Positions 17,398 through 26,573 of a stretch of DNA of 64,000 bases are shown piece after piece. Origin of the DNA: CAYQJS01 sp964417895 (GTDB lineage: Bacteria; Chloroflexota; UBA6077; SHYK01); assembly GCA_964417895.1 (NCBI GenBank), contig CAYQJS010000022.1:1-64000 (forward strand). Reading direction: 5' to 3'. Each line of letters begins with the position of its first letter. Position 1 is the stretch's first letter. Made by a program: the position numbers and the translations under genes. The notes below the pieces were generated by a model, which was not told where the DNA came from, searched no databases, and worked only from the letters and a program-made list of their open reading frames with translations.

Positions 17398-17841
17398 TCA
17401 CAGCTGGGTAGTCGGGATTAGGACCGTGAGCCCGTACTGGACAAAGTGGTGATCGAAGGTAAATGCGAACTGAATGCCCAATCGTTCCATCACCACGAAG
17501 CTGATCGCGTCTGCGAAGGAGAAATCCTTGTCGTCATAGCGGAAGAGAATCTCTTTGGCCCGCTCCTCGTCCTGCGCGCGAATGCGAATGACGCGGGTAC
17601 GGCTGGCGGCGATATCGCGGAGGAATTGACCCGCCACGGAGCGACCGAGGCGCGCTAGCATCAGTGCGTGGCATTCGATCAGGAGGATGTTCGTGCTGTA
17701 CTGCGCGTATCGTGCATCGGAGAGATGGCCCAGGATCGAACGGGCCGCCGAGTAGTCAGCTTCGCGGGTGTCCGCTAGGGCGAAGTAGGCGGAGGTATCG
17801 ACGAATACCCGCCGTGAGGCGATTGGGAGGCGAGCCCTCAT
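17398..17841 (-). CDS. PIN-domain toxin
   Basis: A 147-residue PIN protein with acidic sites D in VFVDTSAYFALAD, E in NILLIECHALML, D in FSFADAISFVVME and D in AFTFDHHFVQYG. The SFADAISF motif with the preceding FRYDDKDFS is typical of VapC-like RNases. Its start overlaps the end of the upstream antitoxin gene (17838-17841, ATGA), so translation is probably coupled. It is the second PIN toxin of the window and is unrelated in its partner to the first. Confidence 0.9.
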   Translation of the reverse strand: MRARLPIASRRVFVDTSAYFALADTREADYSAARSILGHLSDARYAQYSTNILLIECHALMLARLGRSVAGQFLRDIAASRTRVIRIRAQDEERAKEILFRYDDKDFSFADAISFVVMERLGIQFAFTFDHHFVQYGLTVLIPTTQL

Positions 17842-18128
17842 GCCCGCTTCGTGGCATAGGCCTCAGCCAGGTACTTGCGCTTATTGCGGGCAACGTCGCC
17901 CGGGCCCTCAGAGCTGGCCATACCCACAATGTTCCAGAGCGGATCATTCCTGGTCACGATCCCGGACTTCCGCTCCCTGCGGGGAGCAACGGGAACTGGG
18001 CTCAGGATTGCGATCTGGTCCCCGTTGCGCTGGAGCACGCAGGGCTCGCCACTCTCTCTAACCTTCTCAGCGATGCTCAGAAGCTCGGGCACGTTGGCTA
18101 CGTCGACTGCTTTCAGCTTTCTGGCCAT
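17838..18128 (-). CDS. Antitoxin, Phd/YefM-like
   Basis: A 96-residue protein partnered with the PIN toxin. The N-terminal ~50 residues (KLKAVDVANVPELLSIAEKVRESGEP, CVLQRNGDQIAILSPV) have the strand-helix-strand pattern of Phd/YefM antitoxins, which dimerise and bind their own promoter. The C-terminal half (DPLWNIVGMASSEGPGDVARNKRKYLAEAY) is the likely toxin-binding region; similar tails occur in PIN-associated antitoxins. The assignment to the Phd fold rests on pattern and context. Confidence 0.8.
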   Translation of the reverse strand: MARKLKAVDVANVPELLSIAEKVRESGEPCVLQRNGDQIAILSPVPVAPRRERKSGIVTRNDPLWNIVGMASSEGPGDVARNKRKYLAEAYATKRA

Positions 18129-18319
18129 GGCTCTTCACCCCTTGTCACGCCGATTATCGCACCTCGGGCCAGTGCCGCTGCCGCCTAGGTTGGAGGCCCT
18201 CCACATCGGTTTCGGTCAGGCTGACTCCGCTTGGCCTGCTTGCGGTCGGATCGGGCGTTCCCACGCATGAGCCGATCCCCAGCTTGCCAGAGGTGACGAA
18301 CCTCAGGATCGGTGACAGC

Positions 18320-18631
18320 CTAGCGCTCGCCCAAATGCGCCCGTAGCAGCGATTGAAAGAGCTTGCCGTGATTGGGCAGCTTGAGATGAAGCAGCTCGTG
18401 GACGATCACTTCGATGCGAAACCGAGGCTCTGCACGCAGGAGCTCCAGGTCAAACGTGAGCCGGCCCTTGCTGGAGCAGCTCGCCCACTTCCGACGCATC
18501 GCCCGCAAGCGGATTTCTCTCGGGGCTACCCCCAGCCTGCGTGCCCAGGCGTCAACTTCCGCCCGAAACAATGCGGTAGGGACTAGCTCCTCAAGTAACG
18601 GGGCGGGCACACGTTCGGCTACGGTCGGCAT
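18320..18631 (-). CDS. YgjP-like/M48-type metallopeptidase domain protein
   Basis: A 103-residue zinc metallopeptidase-like protein (DUF45/WLM group). The HExxH site is IVHELLHLKLPNHGKLF, with the third ligand H in NHGKLF; RRKWASCSSKGRLTFD is the conserved upstream block of YgjP proteins. Its ATG overlaps the hsdR stop by one base (TGATG), so it is the last gene of the type I restriction operon. Such small metallopeptidases are often found after hsdR; their role is unknown, perhaps controlled proteolysis of HsdR, which would be a guess. Confidence 0.87.
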   Translation of the reverse strand: MPTVAERVPAPLLEELVPTALFRAEVDAWARRLGVAPREIRLRAMRRKWASCSSKGRLTFDLELLRAEPRFRIEVIVHELLHLKLPNHGKLFQSLLRAHLGER

Positions 18632-21522
18632 CAGGGTTCCCGGCGCAGGACGCTGAGGATCTCCTCCGCGATCGCCGGCACCTCTTGCACTTGCAAGGCG
18701 TCCAGCGCTTCGTAGAGGGCGCGCCGGACCGCGCGGCCTTCGGCCTCACTGGCACGCCAGTGCGGATGCTCCTGGAACGCTCGATCCATCTGTTCAGCCG
18801 CTCGCGGTGCGTCGTCAACTCCCCGCCGCTTCAGGAGCCAGAGGACCGCGAAGGCCTCGGTGGAGACGTCCCGGTCCGCCTGTTCGGCTCGGGCGGCAAG
18901 CATCTCGCGGGCGAGCTCCTCCAGCGCTTTAAGTGCCTGCTCGGTGGAAAGCTGTCGCTCCTTGAACAGCGCGGCAATCTCGTCCGCCCTTGCGCCAATC
19001 GAGATGAGGTACGGCGCGAGGTTCGCCTTGGCGGCCACCTCCTGCTGAATGCTCTTGAGCAGGTTGAACACCTTGACCGTCGCGGGCTTGTTCGAGAGGG
19101 CGATCTCGTCGAGCGTCTGGGCTGTGATTTCGTAGACGGCGAGAGCTTCCGAGACGGCATCCACGTGGGTGTGTTCCTGGACGAGGTAGGCTGTCTTGCG
19201 GGCCAGGTCGCGGAGATCGGGCGCACCGGGCTCGTATGCGGCTCGCAACAGCTTGTAAATGTCGGCCACGCGCTCGTAGTCGTCGATGTACGGCCGCAAG
19301 AAGGCGTCGGGAGAGATGATCTCATACAGGTCCTCGAGTTCCAGGAAAAAGCGATAGTAGCGGTGGCGTGCTTCCTCATCCAGGAAGGCGTCCAGAACGG
19401 CCTCCGCTCGCTTGTCCGCGACCATGCCTTCGCCCAGCCGGAGGCAACCCGCCCGAGCCTCGGCCATCAGCTTTGCAAATCGCTCCTGGAGTACATCCAG
19501 CCCCTCTACGACACTTTGAACGTCCCGGGAATCAAAGGCGAGCGCCTTCTCCAGGTTCTCGAAGATGCCAACGAAATCCAGCACGAAGCCACCCGGCTTG
19601 GCCTTTCCCCCCTCATCTTCATAGGGACGGTTAACCCGCGCGATTGCCTGGAGCAGCACGTGGTCCCGCATCGGCTTATCGAGGTACATGCAGTAGAGCA
19701 GGGGGGCGTCGAACCCGGTCAGGAGTTTCTCGGTGACGATCAGTACCTGCGGACTGCTATCTCGCTTTAAGAAGGCCTTGCGGATCCGCTGCTCCTCGTC
19801 TTCCGAGAGGTGATGCTTCGCCAGCTCGGGCGGGTCATTGTGGGCGGTGCTGATGACGACGGCGGAAGCTTCTGGATCGAGGTATTGGTCGAGCGCTTCC
19901 TTGTAGAGAGCGCAAGCTTCTCGATCCACAGCCACGAGGAACGCCTTGTAGCCCATTGGTGCAACGGTGTTCGTGTAGTGCTGGGCGACGTACTGGGCCA
20001 CGCGCTGGACACGATCGCGGTTCTTCAGCATGTTCCGCAGGGTGACTGCTTTCTCGAGGATCTTGTTCAGGTCCTCGATATCACTCAGGCCTTCGGCATC
20101 CGCCAGATCGAGAAATTCGCTCTCCAGAACCTCTCGATTTGGCCGCAGATCGTTAGGCGCGAGTGTGTAATAGAGCGGTACCGTCGTCCCGTCCTCAATG
20201 GACTCTTTGATGGAATACTTATCGAGGTAGCCAGTTTCCGGATCGTCGACGCCGAAGACCTTGAACGTGCCCTTGCCATACGCCGTACGGTCGACTGGAG
20301 TCCCCGTGAAGCCGAGGTAGGTGGCGTGTGGCAAGGCGCCCATGAGGTAGTTGCCCAGGTCTCCACCGGTGGATCGGTGGGCCTCGTCCACCAGCACGAA
20401 GACGTTGGATCGCGTGTTGAGGTTGGCCGGGATATCGTCGAACTTGTGAATCATCGAGACGATCAGGCCCCGGTAACCGCCCCGCAAGAGCTGCTGCAGG
20501 GCGACCTTGCTGTTCGCCAGCTGGAACCGCTCGACACCGCACGCCTTGAGGTTGCCGAAGAGCTGAGCTTCCAGCTCATTGCGGTCCACGAGCATCAACA
20601 CGGTCGGATTGTTGAACGCTTGCTCGGTCATGAGTTTCTTGGCAATCGTGACCATCGTGAAGGTCTTGCCGGAGCCCTGGGTATGCCAGATGAGCCCGCG
20701 CTTGCGGCTGGGATCGCGGGCCCTGAAGGCCGCGCGGTCCACGGCCCGCATCTGATGTGGCCGGAGCACAACCTTGCCGAGCTCTCCGTCGCGTCGAGTG
20801 AAAAGGATGAAATCCGAGAGGACACGCAGCACGCGCGGGGGCGCGATGAATGTCTTGATGAGAGACTCGAAGTCCTGGCCCGCGGCTTCATCCCGCCAGT
20901 TGAAAAGCCCCTTGCGCTCGAGGTTCCAGGTTGCCCCGTAGTAGAAGTGGACGAGGTGTGTCAGCGAGTAGAGCTGGACGAGCGCCATTAGCTGCGCGCC
21001 GTCACGGTGGTAGCGGCGCGTCTGGTCGAGGCTCTCGGCGATCCCGTCGATCTTGGTAGCCGCCTTGGCTTCCACGCTGATGATTGGGACGCCGTTCAGG
21101 GCGAAGACGACATCCGGCCGGATCGTGTGACTGCCGCTGGCGAAGCTGAACTCGTCGGTCACCTGGAACACGTTGTTCTCGACGTGGTCGAAGTCCACAA
21201 GCCGCAGGGGACGCTCGCGCTTTTCAGCGGCGACGAACACGTTCCGGGCGCCGCATAGGTAGTCCCAGGCGTCGAGGTTTCCCTCGATAGTTGGGCGGAC
21301 GCGGTGCAACTGGCCGAGGATCGCGTCGGCGCCCGCGGCGTCGACGTAGCCGGGATTCAGCCGTTGAACTTGGGCCAAGAAAGTGTCCCATAGGATGGGG
21401 TTGGAGGCGATCCTCCGCTGGCGAAGCGCTTCCTCGGGGCCCAGGTAGGTCCACCCCGCCTCTTCCGCATAGCGGATCAGGCGAGTCTGGACAACAGCCC
21501 GCTCGCTAGCGAGGCTCGCCAT
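18631..21522 (-). CDS. hsdR: Type I restriction enzyme R subunit
   Basis: A 963-residue motor-nuclease subunit. The N-terminal PD-(D/E)XK nuclease has IRPDVVFALNGVPIISVEAKA (D...E-x-K). The SF2 translocase follows: Walker A in GLIWHTQGSGKTFTM, DEAH box in VFVLVDEAHRSTGG, motif III FTGTPVD, and motif VI region QAIARVNRPYEDEGG. The C-terminal third is helical and contacts the methylase. The subunit cuts unmodified DNA at a distance after ATP-driven translocation. The ATG at 21522 lies 17 bases inside hsdS, so expression is coupled. Length is normal for the family. Confidence 0.95.
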   Translation of the reverse strand: MASLASERAVVQTRLIRYAEEAGWTYLGPEEALRQRRIASNPILWDTFLAQVQRLNPGYVDAAGADAILGQLHRVRPTIEGNLDAWDYLCGARNVFVAAEKRERPLRLVDFDHVENNVFQVTDEFSFASGSHTIRPDVVFALNGVPIISVEAKAATKIDGIAESLDQTRRYHRDGAQLMALVQLYSLTHLVHFYYGATWNLERKGLFNWRDEAAGQDFESLIKTFIAPPRVLRVLSDFILFTRRDGELGKVVLRPHQMRAVDRAAFRARDPSRKRGLIWHTQGSGKTFTMVTIAKKLMTEQAFNNPTVLMLVDRNELEAQLFGNLKACGVERFQLANSKVALQQLLRGGYRGLIVSMIHKFDDIPANLNTRSNVFVLVDEAHRSTGGDLGNYLMGALPHATYLGFTGTPVDRTAYGKGTFKVFGVDDPETGYLDKYSIKESIEDGTTVPLYYTLAPNDLRPNREVLESEFLDLADAEGLSDIEDLNKILEKAVTLRNMLKNRDRVQRVAQYVAQHYTNTVAPMGYKAFLVAVDREACALYKEALDQYLDPEASAVVISTAHNDPPELAKHHLSEDEEQRIRKAFLKRDSSPQVLIVTEKLLTGFDAPLLYCMYLDKPMRDHVLLQAIARVNRPYEDEGGKAKPGGFVLDFVGIFENLEKALAFDSRDVQSVVEGLDVLQERFAKLMAEARAGCLRLGEGMVADKRAEAVLDAFLDEEARHRYYRFFLELEDLYEIISPDAFLRPYIDDYERVADIYKLLRAAYEPGAPDLRDLARKTAYLVQEHTHVDAVSEALAVYEITAQTLDEIALSNKPATVKVFNLLKSIQQEVAAKANLAPYLISIGARADEIAALFKERQLSTEQALKALEELAREMLAARAEQADRDVSTEAFAVLWLLKRRGVDDAPRAAEQMDRAFQEHPHWRASEAEGRAVRRALYEALDALQVQEVPAIAEEILSVLRREP

Positions 21523-22813
21523 TTCTGGCCTCGATCGCTTCAGGCGGGACTCGGAGTTTTCCCGTCAAGAGCTGCTCAAGAAGGGAGCGAAAAAACTGGC
21601 GAAGGGCGGTGAGGCGGACACCTTCGACCCGCAGCTTCCGATCTGCAGCATCCAGGGCGGCGCCGATCATCGCCTGCTCGTGCAGGCTGGGTAGCGCTAT
21701 TCTCTCCGAGAGGACATCGCTGTCAGTTACCGCCGGATAGCCGGTACCGCGCTGCCGTGCTGACACCCTCGCAACAAATTCCTCTCGCGTAACCGCGTGG
21801 AAGAGGTAGGAGGGGACGGAACATTCCGGCAACGGTCTCATGACGCAGAACGCAGTTGACGCCACCTGACCGTCGAGTTCGGTGCCGACCCGCGCTATCC
21901 TCCGGAGGTAGGGCCTGACGGTAGCGAAGATCACGTCGTCTTGCCTAACCTCCTTCCGCGCCCTGCTTGGTGCCTGGCCGCCTAGAAGCCGGGTGGCCCC
22001 AACTATCGCCCGAAACTCGCTGGCTACCGCAGACACGTCAATGTAGGTGAACTCTGCCTGGGGGGTCCTAGCGGGGTTCACCAGGCGCCCCCGCCCAACG
22101 ATGTCGCGCAATTGCACAAGTTTCCAGTGGGCTGGCCCCCGGCCGATCTCGGTATCGTGGAGAGGGACATGCTCGGCGTACGAGATGGGCAGGGGGCCAT
22201 AGGTAAACAGGTAGTCCATGAGCGACCGCTTGAGCTGCTCCGCAGCCGAGATGATACGTTCCGTCGCCTCAATTGCTCGCTGAACCTCGTCCAGCACGCG
22301 GGCAATGGCCCGCTGCTCGGGAAGGGGAGGAAGGGGGATGTGGCCATCAAGTACCTGCGAGTCAGTTATCGCTGGGTAGCCGACGCCGTGTTGGTGAGCT
22401 GAAACCTCGGTCACAAACCTTGGCCAGAGCACGGCGAAATAGAGAAACGAGGGATGAACCAGCTCTTCGTTCGCGCGCAGCACGCAAAAGGCTGTCGAAC
22501 ATACTTGGCCGTCAAGCGCCTCTGGGACTCGCGCCACTCGACGGAGTGAAGGCCTGACTGTAGCGTAGAGCACATCATTCGCTGCGATTCCCTTCCGTGC
22601 TCTACTCGGCGCCTGTGCACCCAAGAGCACGGTAGGGCTCGTTATGGCCAGGCGTTCCCGGTCCACCGACGACACGTCGATATAGGTGAACCATTCGGCA
22701 GGCCGCGCTCCGGGATTGACGAGTGGCGTCTTGCGGACGAGTCCCCTTACCCGTGCCCTCGGCCACACCGCTTCCGGGTCAACGATTGAGGAGTAGACAG
22801 CTTGGGCTACCAT
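21506..22813 (-). CDS. hsdS: Type I restriction specificity subunit with near-duplicate recognition domains
   Basis: A 435-residue HsdS with two target recognition domains and two conserved coiled-coil spacers (PEQRAIARVLDEVQRAIEA and the C-terminal TALRQFFRSLLEQLLTGKL). Unusually, the two recognition domains resemble each other strongly: both contain FTYIDVS, LLGxQAPSRARK, ATVRPxLRRxARV, LDGQVxSTAFCV and GxGYPAxTDS in the same order. HsdS with matching domains is expected to read a two-part palindromic site. The ATG at 22813 overlaps the end of hsdM. Confidence 0.93.
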   Translation of the reverse strand: MVAQAVYSSIVDPEAVWPRARVRGLVRKTPLVNPGARPAEWFTYIDVSSVDRERLAITSPTVLLGAQAPSRARKGIAANDVLYATVRPSLRRVARVPEALDGQVCSTAFCVLRANEELVHPSFLYFAVLWPRFVTEVSAHQHGVGYPAITDSQVLDGHIPLPPLPEQRAIARVLDEVQRAIEATERIISAAEQLKRSLMDYLFTYGPLPISYAEHVPLHDTEIGRGPAHWKLVQLRDIVGRGRLVNPARTPQAEFTYIDVSAVASEFRAIVGATRLLGGQAPSRARKEVRQDDVIFATVRPYLRRIARVGTELDGQVASTAFCVMRPLPECSVPSYLFHAVTREEFVARVSARQRGTGYPAVTDSDVLSERIALPSLHEQAMIGAALDAADRKLRVEGVRLTALRQFFRSLLEQLLTGKLRVPPEAIEARNGEPR

Positions 22814-24306
22814 CGCGGCTCGATTCCAAGGGTCGCTAGGGCAGCCTTTAGGGCCTGGTCCGCTTCTTGCCGTTCCTCTTCTGCTTCGGCGAGCTCGACG
22901 AGCGCTTCTTCGAGTGGCAGTACCTCTTCAGTTCCATCGACCGCGACGTAGCGTGAAGGCGACAAGTTGTAGTCGTTCCTGGCGGCTTCGGCACTGTTGA
23001 TGACCGTACTCAGCAACTCACTTGGCTGCCACTCGCGATAGGCCACAGCAACCACGCCGATGTGCTGGGGCTCCAAATAGTTCTTGGGCCGACCCTTGGT
23101 GAACTGCCGCGAACCGTTAACAACGAGGATCTCGCCCGGGTGAGCCTTCGCCCGGTTGATGACCATCACAATCGCGGGTGCGGTCGTGTTATAGAAGATG
23201 TTGTCCGGCAATAGCAGCACCGCCTCCACGAGATCCGCCTCGACGAAGCGCTTGCGGATGTCGCGTTCCCGGTTCGACCCAGCGTTGCCGCTCCCCCGGG
23301 AGGCGGCGCCCGTATCCAGCACGACGGCGAGCTTCCCCCCCGGGCTAAGCGACGCCAGCATATGCTGCACCCAACCCCAGTCGGCGGAGGATGACGGAGG
23401 GTAGCCATGCATGAAGCGGCCGTAGCCATCATGCTCGTAGACGGACTGTGGGAAGTCCTGGTTCCACATGGGATTGGCCGTCACCTTATAGAAGGTACGC
23501 AGGCTGCCATCCGGATTGAGGAACCTGGGAGTGTTCATCGTGTCGCCCGCCCGGATCTCAGCTTCCTCCATGTCGTGGATGAAAGCGTTCATACGGGCGA
23601 GCGCGAACGTGTCGGCTTCGATCTCCTGGCCGAAGAAACGGGGCGGGGCAACGGTGCGACCCTCGTACAGCTCCCTAAAGCGAGCCTGGCAATGAATGAG
23701 GAGGCCGCCGGATCCGCAGGTCGGGTCGTAGATGGTGTCGCCCGGTTTCGGATCAAGGATGATGGCCATGAGGCGAGCGACCTCGGGCGGGGTGTAGCGC
23801 TCCCCGCCGCTCTGCCCCTGACCTTCAGCGAATTTACGGAGCAGGTACTCGTAGGCGCGACCCAGGATGTCCGCATAAACATCCTTAAGACCCAGACGGT
23901 GGCGATTCAGCACCTGCAACAGCTGGTGGAGCGTTGCGTCTGAGAGTATCCGCTCGCCCGCCGCGGTGGCATTGAAGTCCCGACGATCGATAACGTCGCG
24001 AAGTCTATGGTTCTCGCGGGCCACGGCCCGCACCGCGTCGGTCAGCGCATCACCGAGGCCCACCGCTCGGGCGATAAGATTGGACCAGCGAGCTCCTGGC
24101 GGGAGATAAAACCGCACGAGCCCGTGGTCGTCGTCTACGTACTTCGCCGTCGGCCCGAGAGCCGCCAGCTCATCCTCGAACACATCCGAGAGGCGCTTCA
24201 GGAAGATCAGCGGGAGAATGTAGTCCTTGAACTTCGGGGCGTCGATGGGCCCGCGGATCGTGCACGCCGCGTCCCACAGCCACGTCTCAAGTTGAGGAAG
24301 CTGCAC
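22807..24306 (-). CDS. hsdM: Type I restriction N6-adenine methyltransferase subunit
   Basis: About 499 residues. The N-terminal helical HsdM domain (DYILPLIFLKRLSDVFEDEL) is followed by the methyltransferase fold: motif I DTIYDPTCGSGGLLIHC. Motif IV reads ANPMWNQDFP, so Met stands where most HsdM have the second Pro of NPPF. VRFYLPPGARW and GERYTPPEVARLMA are other family marks. It methylates adenine in the HsdS-defined site and forms the M2S core. I start at GTG 24306 because GGAG lies 8 bases upstream; GTG 24315 is an alternative. It is the first gene of the operon M-S-R-YgjP. Confidence 0.93.
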   Translation of the reverse strand: MQLPQLETWLWDAACTIRGPIDAPKFKDYILPLIFLKRLSDVFEDELAALGPTAKYVDDDHGLVRFYLPPGARWSNLIARAVGLGDALTDAVRAVARENHRLRDVIDRRDFNATAAGERILSDATLHQLLQVLNRHRLGLKDVYADILGRAYEYLLRKFAEGQGQSGGERYTPPEVARLMAIILDPKPGDTIYDPTCGSGGLLIHCQARFRELYEGRTVAPPRFFGQEIEADTFALARMNAFIHDMEEAEIRAGDTMNTPRFLNPDGSLRTFYKVTANPMWNQDFPQSVYEHDGYGRFMHGYPPSSSADWGWVQHMLASLSPGGKLAVVLDTGAASRGSGNAGSNRERDIRKRFVEADLVEAVLLLPDNIFYNTTAPAIVMVINRAKAHPGEILVVNGSRQFTKGRPKNYLEPQHIGVVAVAYREWQPSELLSTVINSAEAARNDYNLSPSRYVAVDGTEEVLPLEEALVELAEAEEERQEADQALKAALATLGIEPRW

Positions 24307-24584
24307 CCGTGACACTCCAGGCGATGTTGGCCATGGAAGTGTAATGCCTTTCTTCCGCCGCCGGGGGCCTCAGGATACAGGCGACCTGAGACTGGAAACA
24401 CACCCGGATTCCTGAGTTTGTCATCAGAAAAGGTATCCTATGGCCATCGCATCGAGGCGGCAGTAGGCGCAACATCAGGGTCAGCGAAGACGTACTTTGC
24501 GAGCCAATGTGCAGCCTTTCGACCAGCTTGGCATCGAAATCGACCGGCGGGGATCGGGATAGACTGCGAGTTTTTGGAGTCAGA

Positions 24585-25260
24585 ATGACCCCAGACGATG
24601 TGCGGCGAATACTAGCTCAGGCAGGATTCACTGTCACCGATCAGGAACGGCTCGGAAATGACACGGGCTGGCAGCTGCATGTCGGCTCTGGGCAGTTGGT
24701 CAAACGTCTTCGATAAGGGCACTTGGAACGTACAAGGGAAGAACCCGGTCGCCGTTAGGGAGCTTCTGCAGGCAGGTGAATCGGGAGGCCCGAAAGCCGG
24801 GCCGGTGAGCAGAGCCGTCTTCGTCGTCTACGGCCATGATGAGCCAGCGAAGACGCAGCTGGAGGCCATGCTTCGCCGCTGGGGCTTGGAGCCGCTATTC
24901 CTCGATCACCTTCCGTCTGAAGGCCAAACAATTATTGAAAAGCTGGAGAAGTACGGGTCGCGGGCGACCTTTGCCGTAGTCTTGGCCACCCCGGACGATG
25001 AAGGTTACCGTGCCGGGCATTCAGACGAGGCGGCTTTTAGGGTCAGACAGAACGTTGTCCTAGAACTCGGGATGATGCTGTCGCTGCTAAGTAGGGCCCG
25101 AGTCGCGATTTTGCTAAAGGATCAAGTGAGGATGGAGCGACCTTCGGACATCCAGGGCCTAATCTACATACCGTTCAAGGATGCCGCCGAGGAAGCCGGC
25201 TTGCTCCTGGCCAAGGAGATGAACGCACAGGGACTCACTATTGATCTGAACAAGCTGTGA
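24585..25260 (+). pseudogene. TIR-like nucleotide-binding effector gene with a single-base frameshift
   Basis: Two reading frames together encode one protein. Frame one runs from ATG 24585 (GGAG 6 bases upstream), MTPDDVRRILAQAGFTVTD to GWQLHVGSGQLV. Frame two continues as NVFDKGTWNVQGKNPVAVRE and the TIR-like domain: AVFVVYGHDEPAKTQLEAML, GQTIIEKLEKYG, FAVVLATPDDEG, NVVLELGMMLS, IYIPFKD. This is the CAP12/STING-type TIR group, often an NAD-degrading defence effector. Dropping one A from the AAA near 24705 restores a continuous protein of ~225 residues. It may be a true pseudogene, a sequencing error or phase variation. The downstream frame alone is open from 24658. It lies next to the hsd operon in DNA visibly richer in A/T than its surroundings. 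Confidence 0.8.
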
Positions 25261-25287
25261 CCGTCGCCAAAGCGTACCCAGAGGTGA

Positions 25288-25752
25288 CTATTTGCCGAAG
25301 TCGAGCATGTGTAGTGGTGCCTCGGGCCAAGTGAGTTGCTGGCCTCTGAACGGAGTTTGCGTTCCTCCCGGCGGCCGCCGTGCGAGCCGCTCGTAGAGGT
25401 CAGGGTCATCTGGAAGCGGCAAGATCACCCGGTTGCGGCCGAACTCGATGAGGAATGAGCGCAGCCACTCAGGTTCATGTACCCACACAAGGTTCTTCCT
25501 GGTGCTGTCCGCGTCAGCCTGCACTGTTCGGAAACTTGTCAGTAGTTCGGCTTCGGGATGGTCCAGTTGGAGTCGAATGGGAGCGAGGGCCTTCGAAAAA
25601 GCATACCGGTAGCCAAACGCGGCGAACGCGACGAGGTAAGCCGCTCGCAACCACCCGAGATCTGCCAGCCTCTGATCGAACGCCGGGAGCTCGACGGTGA
25701 ATCCGTTGCCGGTCCACGATCCGTTCTCGACCAGCTGCCCAAACAGGCGCAT
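25288..25752 (-). CDS. Unknown protein, second gene of an HNH-like unit
   Basis: A 154-residue protein whose ATG overlaps the stop of the upstream gene as TAATG, so translation is probably coupled. The middle (LGWLRAAYLVAFAAFGYRYAFSKALAPIR) resembles the region that follows the HNH motif in some HNH_5-type nucleases, where it is part of the same chain. It may therefore be the split-off C-terminal half of the neighbouring nuclease-like protein. The tail (LPLPDDPDLYERLARRPP) is charged and proline-rich. No catalytic motif is recognised. Confidence 0.65.
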   Translation of the reverse strand: MRLFGQLVENGSWTGNGFTVELPAFDQRLADLGWLRAAYLVAFAAFGYRYAFSKALAPIRLQLDHPEAELLTSFRTVQADADSTRKNLVWVHEPEWLRSFLIEFGRNRVILPLPDDPDLYERLARRPPGGTQTPFRGQQLTWPEAPLHMLDFGK

Positions 25753-26162
25753 TACGCTTTCAACGTCGCTCGGTTTGTTGCCGCCGGTGCAGGAGACACT
25801 GCGACGCCCAGACTGGAACCGATTGCTCGCATGGCGGTCTTGAGTTCATGGCCTCCGCACCGAAAAACCCCCTTAACTGGTTCAGCCAGTTCTCCCCGGA
25901 ACCAGCGCCAGCATTGATCTTCAATGACCATTTGACTGTCGAGCGCGGACCCGGCATCGCTGTTGCATCGTCGACATCCGAGGGCCACGGCGTGGCCTCC
26001 CAGCTTTTCGGGAGGAGCGTGTTCATTAGTAAGCTCGCCGGATGCGAGTGCAGCAGCACTGAAGTTGCCAGCGCAACTGGGACAGACGTAGCAATACCCG
26101 CGCTCAGGCCATACTCGCGCAACTGCCCGAGCGCTCTCCTCAAACCAGCTTCGCGATACCAT
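25752..26162 (-). CDS. HNH endonuclease-like zinc protein
   Basis: A 136-residue protein with two Cys pairs around a His: CYVCPSCAGNF, then LTNEHAPPEKLGGHAVALGCRRCNSDAGSALD. The E-H-A-P-P and C-x2-C-N-x3-G-x3-D patterns match HNH_5-type endonucleases. The protein is short for the family and seems continued by the coupled gene 25288-25752. It sits close to the restriction operon and TIR-like gene, so defence is a reasonable guess. The last ~25 residues (SPAPAATNRATLKA) look unconserved. Confidence 0.68.
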   Translation of the reverse strand: MVSRSWFEESARAVARVWPERGYCYVCPSCAGNFSAAALASGELTNEHAPPEKLGGHAVALGCRRCNSDAGSALDSQMVIEDQCWRWFRGELAEPVKGVFRCGGHELKTAMRAIGSSLGVAVSPAPAATNRATLKA

Positions 26163-26573
26163 GCGTTCTATGCGCCCCTGGAACTCAAGCTTTCTTGCTC
26201 CTTGGCTGCGGGAGAGTCTTGTTTACTGCGATCCTGTGGCAGTATCTGGTCACTTTTAGCTTCAAGCCGAACGAAGTCCCCAGTGAAGCACCGGGGGCTT
26301 CGTGAGCCTAAACCGTCAGTTCATGGGGAGTTGTCCGACCGCCGATTCGTTCCTAATGTGTCCGTTTGGGCCATAAGTGCAAGCAGATGAACCACGTTCA
26401 GGTGCGCTAGCCGACTGCGTTACCGCCTGCTGCCCTTCCGCTTATCGCCAGGTCCGTCGCCATATTCGTTCAGGCTCTCTGTGATCGCGCCTATTCGCCC
26501 ACTGGCAAAGATTCTACGATCCTGCCTAAGCTTCAGCTTGCGCGAGCGGGCCGGAGCAAGGCCAGTTGCCGGC
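26163..26573. other. Intergenic region without a recognised gene
   Basis: About 410 bases between the HNH-like gene and the amidohydrolase fragment. Open frames crossing it are antisense extensions of the HNH-like gene. No repeat or RNA gene was recognised. Confidence 0.4.
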
